This document shows positions 13,381 through 26,500 of a stretch of DNA of 64,000 bases, piece by piece. The position numbers and the translations under genes are program-made. The notes below the pieces were generated by a model that saw nothing but the letters and a program-made list of their open reading frames with translations, had not been told where the DNA came from and ran no database searches. Source of the stretch: Siphonodentalium dalli (Eukaryota; Mollusca; Scaphopoda; Gadilida; Siphonodentaliidae); contig CP136062.1 in NCBI GenBank assembly GCA_032622095.1, forward strand, positions 1,366,001 to 1,430,000. The letters are read 5' to 3'. Positions within the stretch are counted from its first letter, which is position 1, and each line of letters opens with the position of its first letter.

Positions 13381-13579
13381 GGATATGGGATTATATGATA
13401 ACCAACATTATGATAGTCAATCGAACATCTCGTGCCACCCGTGCTCGCGATTAGATGCCACTAGCCATCCAATCGTGAACCTCGATTACATATTGTTTGC
13501 TATCAAATCATTGGCGTATTGGCTGACTAGATACTCAAGCAGTCGGTAATGTCCGACAATCCCCGGTAATTTCCGGGAC

Positions 13580-13652
13580 CAATGTGTTCATAAACCTATG
13601 AACGACATTGGAAGTGACGTCACGTTACGTTCATAGGTTTATGAACGCATTG
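13580..13652. repeat. 25-bp inverted repeat around a TGACGTCA palindrome
   Basis: Arms 13580-13604 and 13628-13652 are near-perfect reverse complements (CAATGTGTTCATAAACCTATG...). The loop contains the palindrome TGACGTCA, which equals the consensus cAMP response element. Whether it is used is unknown. Confidence 0.75.
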
Positions 13653-14218
13653 AATAAGGGGGCGTGTCTACCGTAACGCTATGGGGAAATCGGAAGAGAT
13701 ATTAGGGGTATGTAAATATATAAAAATGACACATGACAGTATACATGTCTCATATACCACGTCTCATATACCACATATATTGACATTTCCTGGTTTATTG
13801 ATTGTGTAACTGCGGTAAGCATTGCAATCAGTATTGACAATGTGGATGTGAGTATGAGAATCAAGTCTTTCTGTCGGTCACAGCCTTTTGGAACAACTAT
13901 GTGTCCATGCACTTGGTATCAATATACACGTCCTATGTGTGTATATTTATGATTAGACGCGGAACATTAAGAACGAGTCAATGGTGTTGATGAATTCAGA
14001 ATGTCACTTTGTTAAAATATCGATGAAATCTCCAACAAAACACTGACCGCATTGTCGATTCAACCAAACCGCCACCATCTGTTTTGGAACCGACCACGCT
14101 TGGTCTGCCTTGCAGCATATAGGGCGTATCACTACCCATCAACACCAATGGCACCTGGCCAGCGGCCCTGATTTGAATATCACATGACAATAGGAAAATC
14201 ACAGATAACATCCGACCT

Positions 14219-14518
14219 TCACCCTGCAGGTTTGATGAATTTTGTGTTCACATGTGACGTGTCTGCTTGTATATTAAAGTTTTTGCTCGTCAATGTCTTT
14301 GGATGAATGTCAGTGTGATATTTTGGAAAGCCCGAGTCTATGAAAGACCTATATGTCTTTTGGCACTGTCTGAAGTCACTCCTTTTTGGTGAGTCGGGGA
14401 ATAAATGCCATTCCAAAATGAATTGTTTCACATTTGAAAATATTCCGTCGTCCATGATGTTCTTGACGACTTCCCACTCATGACCATCAACGTCTATTTT
14501 TAGAACATCTATCGTCCG
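14219..14518 (-). CDS. METTL24-like, terminal coding exon
   Basis: The acceptor is TTTTTACAG at 14527-14519 and the reading starts in phase 0 with Arg. It encodes RTIDVLKIDVDGHEWEVV, then the FILEWHLFP stretch and a Tyr/Phe-rich C-terminus, ending at TGA (14221-14219). In this family the acidic DVDGHEW segment and the following strand and helix close the methyltransferase fold. Upstream the frame continues into the intron only by chance. Confidence 0.9.
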   Translation of the reverse strand, partial: RTIDVLKIDVDGHEWEVVKNIMDDGIFSNVKQFILEWHLFPDSPKRSDFRQCQKTYRSFIDSGFPKYHTDIHPKTLTSKNFNIQADTSHVNTKFIKPAG

Positions 14519-17500
14519 CTGTAAAAACAATAATTCTAAGTTAATATTATTGTTGGGAGTACATACTCACATATTTGTACATATGATAAACAGTCCCTAT
14601 ACGATTACTGTTATTAATTTACACAATGGCTGCGGACACACGTACCACAGTAGCTATGGCATAGTAGGTGTGATAATTTATTATGGTGGAGTTTGGTGAC
14701 AATTGGTCATCACAATTAATATGCCATAGCTAGCCATGTCGCCGGCTGCATATTCGCACAATGAGTCTTCAAAAGTTCGTTGTGCTCAGCCTTTTCTTGT
14801 TTTGGTCCTTGTGTATAATGTTCGCTTTGTTTATTCAAGATACTTTCTTTCCGCTGCATTTCCCTCAACAGTTCCAACACAGATTCATCGGCCCACATGA
14901 TAATATTAGCGGAATTATGCGTAGAACTAAACGTCGCAAAATTAAAAACGCAATTGGGGAACTGTCTTAATATGCATTAAATTAATATAGGTAGTGAGAG
15001 CATATCAATCAAATACTATATGTGCGTGATATGTGAGGGAATGAGGGATTGCCGCGGTCAAACACAATTCTGGACGATCGATCGTGCAATTATATATATC
15101 GTAGAGAATACAATGTAGCAGAACGTGATGAGCAGAGATCAACCTTGGTGAAACGCAATCGGTGAATTGGTCCAGTCAACTCGTTGTGCGGAAACTCAGC
15201 GGTCAACATGGCTTGCGATGGCACATAATTATTGTCATACAATTGTCACCAAACTGCACCATAATAAATTGTCACACCTACTATGCCATCGCTACTGTGG
15301 TACGTGTGCCCGCAGCCAATGCTTGTTTCAGTTGTTTCTGTCAGGGTTAATGAACGAGCTATTGGACATTCGGAAACTGGAAGTTATAGTTCGAAGGGCG
15401 AGACCATTTAGCTTCATTGTCGAGTTAACTAGTCGCAGTTTTATAATTACACCCACTTCATTTTCTATAGTAAATTGCCGTTGAGTTTATCAAAGCTAAT
15501 GTAATTATATCGGTTTATTACATTAGGTCGAGATTTTATCAGTGCAACAAAAACGACCCAAAAGTACTTGCGCGCAATGATATTTGTAGTCCGTTGCATA
15601 GTAACTAATGACGCTCTTTTATTCGCACTCGCTTCGCAGTAAACATTTTTTTTCACGAACGCTATGAAAGCCAATACAAGAAAAATAAATAAATATCCAA
15701 ATAAAGACAATGCCCCAATATAATAAACATTCCCAAGCTGTTTACAGAGTGTAAATTTGGTCGTATTTGCCACGATTCGTTACGAAATGCATGACTAAAC
15801 ATACACAACTTTTTAGTTTTCGTTTCATTTATAATTTTGTTTACATTCTCCCAGCAGGCACCACTTGTCATTTTGTAAAACCACAAGAGTGTGGAACTTG
15901 ATTAATAATTGCATTAATTAGCCTAATTACCATTTTTTTGGCCAAAATGCTAATTAGTATAATTAGGGAACGGGTTGTTTCGGTCCGGAGACGTTTCGGC
16001 TCAGACCTAATCTGGGCACTACAATTTATATTATAGGATGAAATGTTTAATTACTGTTTACAGATGTCCCCAAATATTGTACCAGTCCCGTGAGAAAATT
16101 GCAACATATTTTTTCCCTTCGTCTCAGTGTAACGATATGTTACAAAGCGTTTCATGATTTCTGAGATTCCAAAGAGACTGGCCCTACAAACTGAAACTTA
16201 CAAAGTCTCCGTAAAAAAATGCAGCATTCAATGTTTCTTCACCTCCTTTTATTGTAGCGATATGTTGCAAAAAGTGTTATGAGGCGTTACCGGTACATGT
16301 TACAAATTATATTAAGTCCCCCCCCCCCCCAAAAAACCGCAGAATATTATTAAAACTCATCTCAATGCAGCGATATGTTACAAAGTGTTACTAATCGTTA
16401 TATGATTTCAAAGATCCACAGTGACCGCTCGTAGACAGGACTGTGTTGCAAATGATATAAAGTCCCTGTGAGAAAACTGCAGTATATTTGTTCAACTCGT
16501 CTCAGTGTAGCGATAAATTGTTACGAAGCATTAAGTTACATGTGCAACAGAACGAGAGAGAGAGAGAGAGAGCGAGAGAGAAGTGTGGGAGTCGCACCGA
16601 AAGTTGGCAGCACCCGGAATCCCAAGCCGGTCACACATCCATGGAATAACCACGCCCGACGTTGCTTAACTTCGGTTATCACAAAAAGTGTGTAACGACC
16701 GTGCCCTCTCGATCAGAGAAGTCATCGGCCTTCTATTTTTACAACGCGACCGCTAAACACATGATTTCTGAGATCCACAGAGACCACTCGCAGGATATTT
16801 CTTCTACCCGTCTCAGTGTACCGATATGTTAAAAAGTGTTACAAAGGTTTACGTGTCTGCATTATCTGGACACAAGCGATTTAATAATCACTTTAAATTT
16901 TTACCAAATATATTAGTTTTTGAAAAATAAATCATCTTAAAATTCCTTAAATGCCATGATGATTTAATTCTTCTGAAAACTTGTTTCTCGGTAAAATCAC
17001 AATGACACAAAATGACTGTGCGAAAAATCGAATATTGAAAAGTATTTGGCTCACTGCTGATAGATAGGGGGATTCCTGTAAGAAAATGCTCACTAAACTT
17101 TTTGATTATCGCATGTTCATGATTCCCAGTTGACATGGAGACTAATTGTATATTTTCCTCTTCCAAAATTCCGCTAATAATGTTTAATTTTGATCAAAAG
17201 TTTATTAATGTTTTGTTTCGTCCTTGACATACGTTCGGGAAAATCCCACTCGATCTGCAGATCGATCGATATTATTCGGACGGGAATGCAGCGATTTGTT
17301 TTCAGCTCAAGTCTTGTCTGTTATTTGAGAACATATAGTTCCTTGTTTCAATCGTATTTTAAGGGTGAATATGTCTTTAAAATCAATGTTTAACAATCGA
17401 TGGCATAATTATAAGGAATAATCTCGGTTTCCTAATGTAATTACACAGTCTAAAGGCATATGCCGAATCACAAACTCTTATAAATCGCTTTGCGATTTAT

Positions 17501-20500
17501 TGGTTAGTGATTCGGCATATGCCTTTAGACTGTGTAATTACATTAGGAAACCGAGATTATTCCTTAAATAATATACAAGGAGAAATTACTTTTATACAGG
17601 TAACAAATATGATAAATGAGACATATACGAACATTGTTCTGTATAAAAATAGTCCTTGGCTGACAAATAAACCACGACAATTGACACTGTTAGTGTAAGT
17701 TGAGGGTTGCATGTGGACTTTGTCGTGAAAACAATTTTAGGCATATGTACCGGTACAATTATGTTCGAAACCAGACATCGATGTACGCAAACATATAATA
17801 CAATATTTATTTTGCGCTGTACACAGCGTACGCAATTATCTGAATCTTGGGCACATATACATATAATGAAAAATGCATTCATATCGTTGTATCCTGCAGA
17901 ATAGTAACTCTAGTAATGTAATCTCGCATGTTGACGTATTTGTGTTTCAATGATATATATACCCCTAGTATGCAAATGAGCAGCACGCCTCAACCGACAA
18001 AATTAATTACGTGGGTTTCATAAGCACTATGCAAATGTTTTTTTTAAATTTTTGGGCAGGTATAGATGCGAATCATTTCTCAGTCTCCGTGGGAGCTCAG
18101 TGTGCATACATTGGGAGACATGAAAAATAATGGTATAAAGTGACAGTTCAGAATATAGAGGGACAAGGTAGAACAAAGCGGCTGGGTTTTAAATTAAGAG
18201 AACGAGATTAAAGCGATCAATTACATTATACTATATGACGCAGGTTAAACTTGAATCTTCCTAGTTTGCAATTCTGCCTTTTGATTAAAAAGTTGTTTGA
18301 ATGCACATCGAATTCACTTTAGTACAATTCATTATAACGTGAAAATTAAAACTTACGTTTACGTGACCAAGTTCCTTAATGACAGATTTAAGCCGGCGCA
18401 TTTTCCATTTCTGATCATCTTGAACATATGTATTTTTTCGCGGTGAGAAATTATCGCTGTCGTGTGAACTAAGACCAAGATTGTGAAATATAACACTGGT
18501 CGTTGTGATGTGGTCATTTAACTTCATACTGAAATAGAAAAAAAATAGCGTCAAATTTTGGCTGGGTAGAAGCGAGCTCCGGGAGGCAAATATACCCGTA
18601 TCCAGATCACTGATCAAATAATGAACTTTATTCCACACCGAAGACGTCAGACACATGCATTCAACTGAATCCCGGCCATTGAATATATATTAACACTTTG
18701 TGTGTGTGGGCTTCTCTGCACCGCATATATAAGAGAATGCAATGGCCTAACAAAGTTTTTGTCATTTTTGTTATCAATTTTTCTTACATTCTTTAACAAT
18801 TTTTATCATTTTTTCTTACATTCTTTAACAATTTTTATAATTTTTTATATATTTTTTCTTACATTCTATAACCATTTTTATCATTTTTTCTTTTATTTTT
18901 TAACAATTTAAAAACAAAATTATAATTTGTTCTTACATTCTTTTTAAAGGGGTACTGTACACTAAATCTGGCCATTTTTTGGTACCATCTCCTTTTATAC
19001 TCAACAGAATATATGCAACAAATGAATGAATTTGAGCCGTGGATGAGTGCAAAATACGCTCCTGTGCTCTATGAACAATGCAAATAATATGGTAATTATA
19101 ATGGCAATGAATTTATTCATTATGGATCAAATTCATTCACTTGTTGCATATATTCTGTTGAGTATAAAAGGAGATGGTCCCAAAAATGGCCGGATTTAGT
19201 GTACAGTACCCCTTTAAATTTTTATCATTTTTTTCTTAATTCTTTAACAATTTTTATCATTTTTATCATTATTTCTTACATTCTTTAAAAAAAAATTCAT
19301 TTCATTTTTTCTTTCATTTTTTAACAATTATAAAAATAATATAAAATGTGTTAGGCCAATGCATTCTCTTATATATGCGAGGCGACCTGTGGTCGACTCG
19401 CATATATAAGAAAATCATTGGCACAGGGTTTTCGCAAAAAATCAGGAATCTCCAGTCATAGAAGGGTGTAACATCGTTTCAGCTGTGAGTCCATATAGCG
19501 ACAGGAGCCACTCCATAGAATGACTTTTAGAGCTATAGCATACACCGATTATTTTATTTTGTGAGAGTTGTTAAAATAATACCTCGCCTGTATAGTTAAA
19601 CTAAGGGGAAAGCATTGACGTATTTCGATTTTGGGTGCCAAAATCGCATTACATAAGAACTAGTCATTGCAAAGTTGAACGCCAGTGTTCTTAACATTTT
19701 TAGTTCATCCCCAGCATTGAGGAATTACTAAAGGTACGTCGTTATATGCTACACTATACAATATTATTTGGACGTTTTGCATTCTATGTGGTAATCGGAT
19801 CGAATCTACGTAAATCTTAAACGCCAACTCTCGACTTAAAACAGCCAGTTTTACCAGGTTATGATTTTTGTTTTGGTGCCTAAAACGTCAGATGGAAAAG
19901 GGCGTTTAGGATTTCGTTGATCTTTTGCGGTGCTTTAATGCTTAATATTATTCATGCATGTTCTGACGGGAGTCTCCGTAATACCTAGGTCCAAATCGGA
20001 TGGAACAGAGATGTGGTGCAGATATGACTTGTTTTAGCATTGGTAACCATGGCAATCTTTTCAAAAACTAACTCTTCCCTAAACAAAGTTCCATCTTCAA
20101 ACTAGTGAATTCATTGATAATCTACAATATCTCCAATGCACATCTAGTGCAAGGATTGGTTTATTGTCGGACAAGATACCCTTGATGCAATTTGGAGACT
20201 GCTTCCAAAAAGAACACTTCCTGGTTTTCAAGACAAAAACATTTTCCCTACCAAAATAAAAAATAAAAAATTCTACTTGAACCATTAACCAGTACAGTAA
20301 CCAGTAAGTGTAAGAGATAACAATACCAGCGTTCAGTTGTTGTAAATTCGACATAGATTGACCTCAAGTTCAATTTAATTAATTTTTTTTATTTTAGAAA
20401 TATGTTTTCTGCTGAAACTTGTCACATATTTCGGACTTGTGAATTATAACCCTTTGAGTTTCAACAGTACCTGCAGTTCATACAATATGTCTACTTTACT

Positions 20501-23500
20501 ATAATTCCATGTTAGTTTTACCTTACCGTACCAAAACTTTAATTTCAAGCAGTGAGAAATTGAGATTTCTTTGATGGTGCAACAATAGTCCACCTTAACC
20601 CTTTCATGACGGGAGCTGCGCTAGTGCAGCAATAAATACCATGTGCCAGGGCATTCTCTTATATATGCGAGTCTCCCATTTATAGGAAGAATGCACTGGC
20701 TTACAATATCATGTAAAATATTGTTAGGCCAATGCATTCTCTTATATACTCGCATATATAAGAGAATGCATTGTCACAGGGTTTTCGCAAAACAAAAATT
20801 CAGGAACCATCAGTCACGAGAGGGTTAAGGAAAGACACAAATAAAGCAGCCTCGAGTAAACTTGTGGAAAGAGTCGAGTGGAATGCGGACATCATGCTTA
20901 CCTGGGATCGAAGGAATGAACTTCACATCCACGAGTCGCCATGCCATCGTCAAAATAGAAATCGAAAATTATCCTGAAAAGAACAAATTAATCGATATAC
21001 AACGCATATCCTTGTTGTGTTATTACATACATACATGTATATAAATCCATGTGATCTAATTTCATGTTGACAACACAGATTGTTGACATCCGTAGACCAC
21101 AAATAACACGAGGGATCAGTATTATTCCTCGATTAATCCTAAGATCAATCTGAATGCGATGTGAAACACCCCGTATGGTGATCAAATAGAAACTGAAAAT
21201 AATCTTGTTCAATGTAGTAATTTTTTGAATTATTATATCCTTATAGACAACACACACAGTCTTTTTAGGGTATATCCTGTCTACCCGGCAGGCAGAGATT
21301 AACGACTTGGCCGGCGGAGATTATAGTCCATATCAAAACACATGCGGTCCAGTGTTGTCACAGTCCATAACTGATGGTGGTGAATAACGTTTAATAGCGT
21401 GAGCCACATTCAGTTTATTTATTTTACACGTTTTATTATTTGTTTGTAAAGATGTATTATGAATTATTATCAGTGTTTTAAGTAGAGTTCACTACTGAAT
21501 ATATATACTGTTAGATTCCCTGGTCTGACATAAACACGATGGCAAGCACACAAGTGAACGTAAATTATATTCCAAATACTAGAGGTGGAAAGTATCTGGT
21601 ATATGATGACTACAAATTCTCCGTTAAATCAAGGAGAAATGATCGAATTCATTGGCGATGTTGTAAGAAAGACTGCCGTGCAACCACCAACTTCCCAACA
21701 AGACGGTTGGTGATGCCTGGTTCGAAGCGCTGGACGATTACCCTGCGACAAGCAACACAGGTCTCGAAGAAAACGTCACCAAGTTCACGGATTACATCAC
21801 CGAGTTCTGGGTGGAAGGGAGCCATGGCCGCCAGCTATGGAATCACCACGACACAATTGGTCCAAGAACGACAAATCATGTGGAAGGATGGCACCGAAAA
21901 CTGCAGTTGGTGTTATCTTGCTCACACCCGAACATCTTCAGGTTGATAGATTTCCTGAAGAAAGAGCAAGCTTACCAGGAAGCAACAGTCATCCAATTGA
22001 GAGCGGGTGGAAGGATTGGCCCACGCAAGATGCGATATCGCAAAGTTGACAATTCCATCAGACATTTCAAGAGAGTTTTCGGCGTAGGCGAAATAGATAT
22101 TCTCGAATACATGGATTCAGTATCAAACAGTATCAAACATTAATGTGCTATAATTCATGTTATGTTATATTGATAGTATTTGTTACATATATATCTTGAG
22201 TATTTAATAAATTTGTTGAAATATATCACATGTGCATTTCTTCGTTCATAATGCAACTTCCGGTGTCCGGTCAGTGGCGGGGTTAATATGTGTGGATAGG
22301 GCGAATATCGGCCTTTCGTTAGACACCAAAATGAGCCCTCTGCGCGCTGTATTCCTCGATTTTTAAATTTTCCAAAAACCCCTATTATCCTCATCGTCCG
22401 GCCGCTCATCGCCGTCGAAATTAGCCATCGCCACCAATTCCCAGTAACAATTATGATAAAAACTATAGTCGGCAGCTCTGTGATGTTGAGGATTATCACA
22501 CCTGCCCCAACACCTACCCGAAACAATAGCCGCCGGGTGAACAGGACGACCCCTCTTTTTATATATTAATTAAATGCAGTGACTCTCGGTGGCGAAATCG
22601 TTTTCGTTAGTTTATCGCCGACAGGTGCGTCCCGAATCAAGTAGTAAATATTTACAATTTAGTGTTGTTCAAGCGATGTTTTCTATCGAGTGGGATGGTC
22701 GATTTGCTTCAAATTTTTGGCGATGTTAGTAGAATGTTACGGCCTTCCAGTTGACATAGCGCCCGATTACTAACTTATCAGTTTCACGCACCCGAACAAG
22801 TATGTAATATGTCTTTAATATTTCTTGATTTAATATAGTGATCCTGCACGTGTATCTCCTGTGGTTGCAATGAGATATTATAAAGTTATTATACAATGTT
22901 GTTTACAATATGTGTTTTGTCTTGTACGAGTCAAGGCTGTGGTGAAAAGTCATATAGGACGAGACACGCAGTACACAATATTGCACAATGACATTTTTAT
23001 TATCCATCTGTATGTTTATCCTAATTTTGGGAATACAACATTGTGGTTATTTTTGGTATTTGTCGGCACTCGATTATCTATAAAAGCCTGTACTCGATCA
23101 TCAGAAAGCATGATTTGGAACAGTAAACACGGAAGTGAAAAAAAAAAACTCAATGCGGAAGTGAAAAGTCTGCTAAATCCACCAGAGTATTGCGCGAGCA
23201 TCACAATTTCACCAATTCATTTAGCTATAGAGTTACTTTTTGACGTCACGGAGTCCCGGTAGAGAAAAGTCACATTGGACTCGATTGAGTCCAATATGAC
23301 TTTCGGAGACCAATATGACTTTTTCCCGGATTATTATGTGACGGCTTTTGCCCAATCAGAAATAGTGTTAGTTAAGGGATGGATAATAATAAATAATATC
23401 TAATCACCCCTCCGATTACGTACTTATTTATATGTAATCATATAAGAGTGGCCTGTACGTGTAGGTACGTACGTACGTGTGCATAGGTTGTCGTTCACAT

Positions 23501-26500
23501 CTTACACGCTCAAATAAAGCAATTGATTTAGGTAACCCATAGAACCAAAAGCCGCGATAGTACCAGACAGTTTGGTACTATAAGCCGTTAGAGCCTGTTT
23601 AGCGTTATAGAACCAGATGAGTTGATACTCCACAGAGGGGCAATCGTTGGCTCCATGCTGATTGGGTGAGACCGTGGGTGTGTCAATATCGAGTGCCGTA
23701 TGCAAACGATCCAATTAAAATGAAAAATGGCCGCCCATCGACTCGCGGTCATAGATCTGTCGGATTATTTCATTTAGCACTATGCAAGGGAGTCTTTGTG
23801 GTTTTGTACTTAATTCGATGTTTGAACGCGGCAGCATCATTTGGAGTCTAACATGTCACATTGTTAAATTTGCCGGTATCTGGGCTGTTTTGTTCTCTGG
23901 AGTACCAAATTTCTGGAGCTACGCGTAGTACCTAAATACTTCAGAATACCTGTCTTGATATTTTGGTACTTCAGATAATATATAGGGCGTATCATGAAGG
24001 CATATATTTCTTGGCACTTCATATCGTGAGCGTCATGGCTTCGGTGACATAAATGCGGGGTGGGTATTATATGCACAATGCCCGGGTGGAACTTAAATAA
24101 TTAGTAGGTAATCCAGAGTACCAACAATTTGGTACTCTAGAGTACCAAGAAGTTGGTACTCTAGGGTACAAGTTGGTACTCTAGAGTACCAAACATTTTG
24201 GTACTCTAGAGTACCTAAACTTTTGGTACTCCAGAGTACCAAAACGTTGGTACTCCCCCTGGGACAAAGCTTAGTACCTACGTAGGTACTCTGAAGTACC
24301 TATTTTAAGAGTGTAGCGCTCTATAATTAAACAAACTACAGCAAATTGCCGGCCAAATATGCCAGCATGTGAACGTACGATAAACATCCGGGCTTACATT
24401 GATCTACTTCATAGACAACCATGGTGATGTACTTACCCAAAACTGTAGACGAGACACGGTGATTTAACTTCGAAGACACCATCGAAGCACACAGGCCAGT
24501 TTCCAACAAACTGCATGTTAGTGCACTGGATGTCTTTCGGTTTGAACTCCCAATCTCTGGAAAGCAAGAAGATTGTTTTAATTTATTGTTGAATTATAAC
24601 ACAGTTTCATCGTTTTCAATGCACAATTATATGCAGGTTGCGATTGCGAACTACAAGTTCCCATTCGAGCGGCTAACGTCAATTTGGCGAAAACTTTACT
24701 AATTTCGTGGTTCAATTTCACAGTCGGTGACTCGCCGTTCGCCTTCCGAATCGGGTAAGTGTATGGCAAGACATATGCGATAGAAAAATGCAAATGTCGG
24801 TATGTCAGATTTGATCGAAATTCGAATGGTAAATTGTTTATCTGCTTCAATATACATACCACGACCGTCTAACTCTATTGAATTTGATGTCCTCAAAATA
24901 CAGAAAGATTCGCGGAGACATGATATAGGTGTATAGAATTATAACAGAACAATACAACATTGATTATGATTCATTATTCGAGCACGTAATAGATGGGAGC
25001 AGGAGAGGACACTCGTTAAAAACTGCAAATGCATAAGAAAAACAGAGACATCAGTAAGTACTTTTTCACACAGAGAATAATCCCCTTATGGAACAATTTA
25101 CCGGAGTCAGTGGTGACCACAGAGAGCGTTAAGGCATTAAAGTTTCTCATAGACATTCATTTTGGAAGACCAGAAATTTTATAACGATTTATAGTCTGTC
25201 TATACATGTATTTTTAAAACGTATATATGATTATATATGGTTAAAAGAGAATCGCCGAAACCAAGTGTCAAACAGACTCGTTCCGTGATTAAATGATTTG
25301 ATTTGATATGGTGGGGCGAAGGTACGCTATGCATATCGGACAATTCCAATTGTCATAGATTTTAATTGTGTGGCGATCACCTTGCACAAGACATCCTGCA
25401 AATAAATATAAATAGGACGCGATGTATGCTAAAGGTTATGTGTGCTCAATTTCCCAACATGTTTATTTTAATTAAGTCTTTCTATACTCATGCATGAGTA
25501 GTTATCTCATAATTCTATATATTACCCAACATGTTTATTTTAATTAAGCCTTTCTATACTCATACATGAATAGTTATCCCATAGTTCTATATATTACCCA
25601 ACATGTTTATTTTAAATAAGCCTTTCTATACTCATACATGAGTAGTTATCCCATAGAAATTGTTCAGATAATAAGTTCAACAAACGATCAGTTCCATTCT
25701 GGTTTTAATCAGGCTGCACTACGTCACGAATGTTACACCTGTAAAACTCATCGTCAAGTCAACTCGAAGGACAACTGGACAAGGTGAATCTTCTCTGGGT
25801 ACTAAAACACAATAAAGACCGTGACGTGCACGTGCTTCGTGTGAATTATGTGTTTCTCGCGCTTGGCGTTTGAATGGCAACTGGTAGTTCGCAACATGCC
25901 TATCATTAGTGAGGTTTAGTCACACGTACGCGATATTTGTAATGTGTGTTGCTATTGTATTTCCATCGAGATGCATGGCGGGAAAAGACATGTGATTTTA
26001 TGGCGCCAAACCTCGTGTATATGAGTAGGACAACGTGTAAACAGCACTCGGCAGTGAAGACGAGCTACGACCACCGATATACTTAATAAGCTTCAATCAA
26101 AATAAGCTATTCCCGCTCAGACAAATCCCATTTTTATTCTGCCTATAGGTTACAGACAAGTAATCATTTTCCATAGGCGACAGTGTTAACTATAAGTCCC
26201 GCCATCGATGGGTTAAGCCTATTTGAACTTCAAGTGTTCAATTTTCCCTTATAACGTCATCCGATACACAATTTGGTGACAACAAACGCGACCTTTTCGG
26301 TATTTTTTTTTCCAAACGATATTTAGTCTTGCGTTTCCATAACTACCCCATTTACTGCACAAAAATCAGCAGCATAGAATACCGAGACCCCTTCCATAAG
26401 TTCTGGACCCCACCAGACTCTTCCTGGCCATCTAGACAAAAATGGTCGCCACATTTACGTAGACTATGATTTTCTGTTCCCGCTCAGGGAATTTTCCTTC

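Larger units (their letters stand above)
21268..22553 (+). mobile_element. Internally deleted MULE-type transposon (1,286 bp)
   Basis: The left end starts GGGTATATCCTGT. The right end, read in reverse complement, starts GGGGTCGTCCTGT, followed in both by an ACCCGGC block, giving an imperfect TIR of about 22-25 bp. The 8-bp direct repeat TCTTTTTA flanks both sides (21260-21267 and 22554-22561), fitting the 8-11 bp duplications of Mutator-like elements. The interior carries a FLYWCH-like segment and the end of a MULE transposase, without the catalytic core. It sits in a METTL24-like intron and splits an older repeat. Confidence 0.85.

Noticed and set aside
18702-18911. Phe/Tyr/His-rich frame
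   Set aside because: Low-complexity TTCTTACATT repeat inside a foldback element.
24110-24300. CRISPR-like regular repeat array
   Set aside because: The 20-mers are palindromic and degenerate, spacers are repeat-like, and the genome is eukaryotic.
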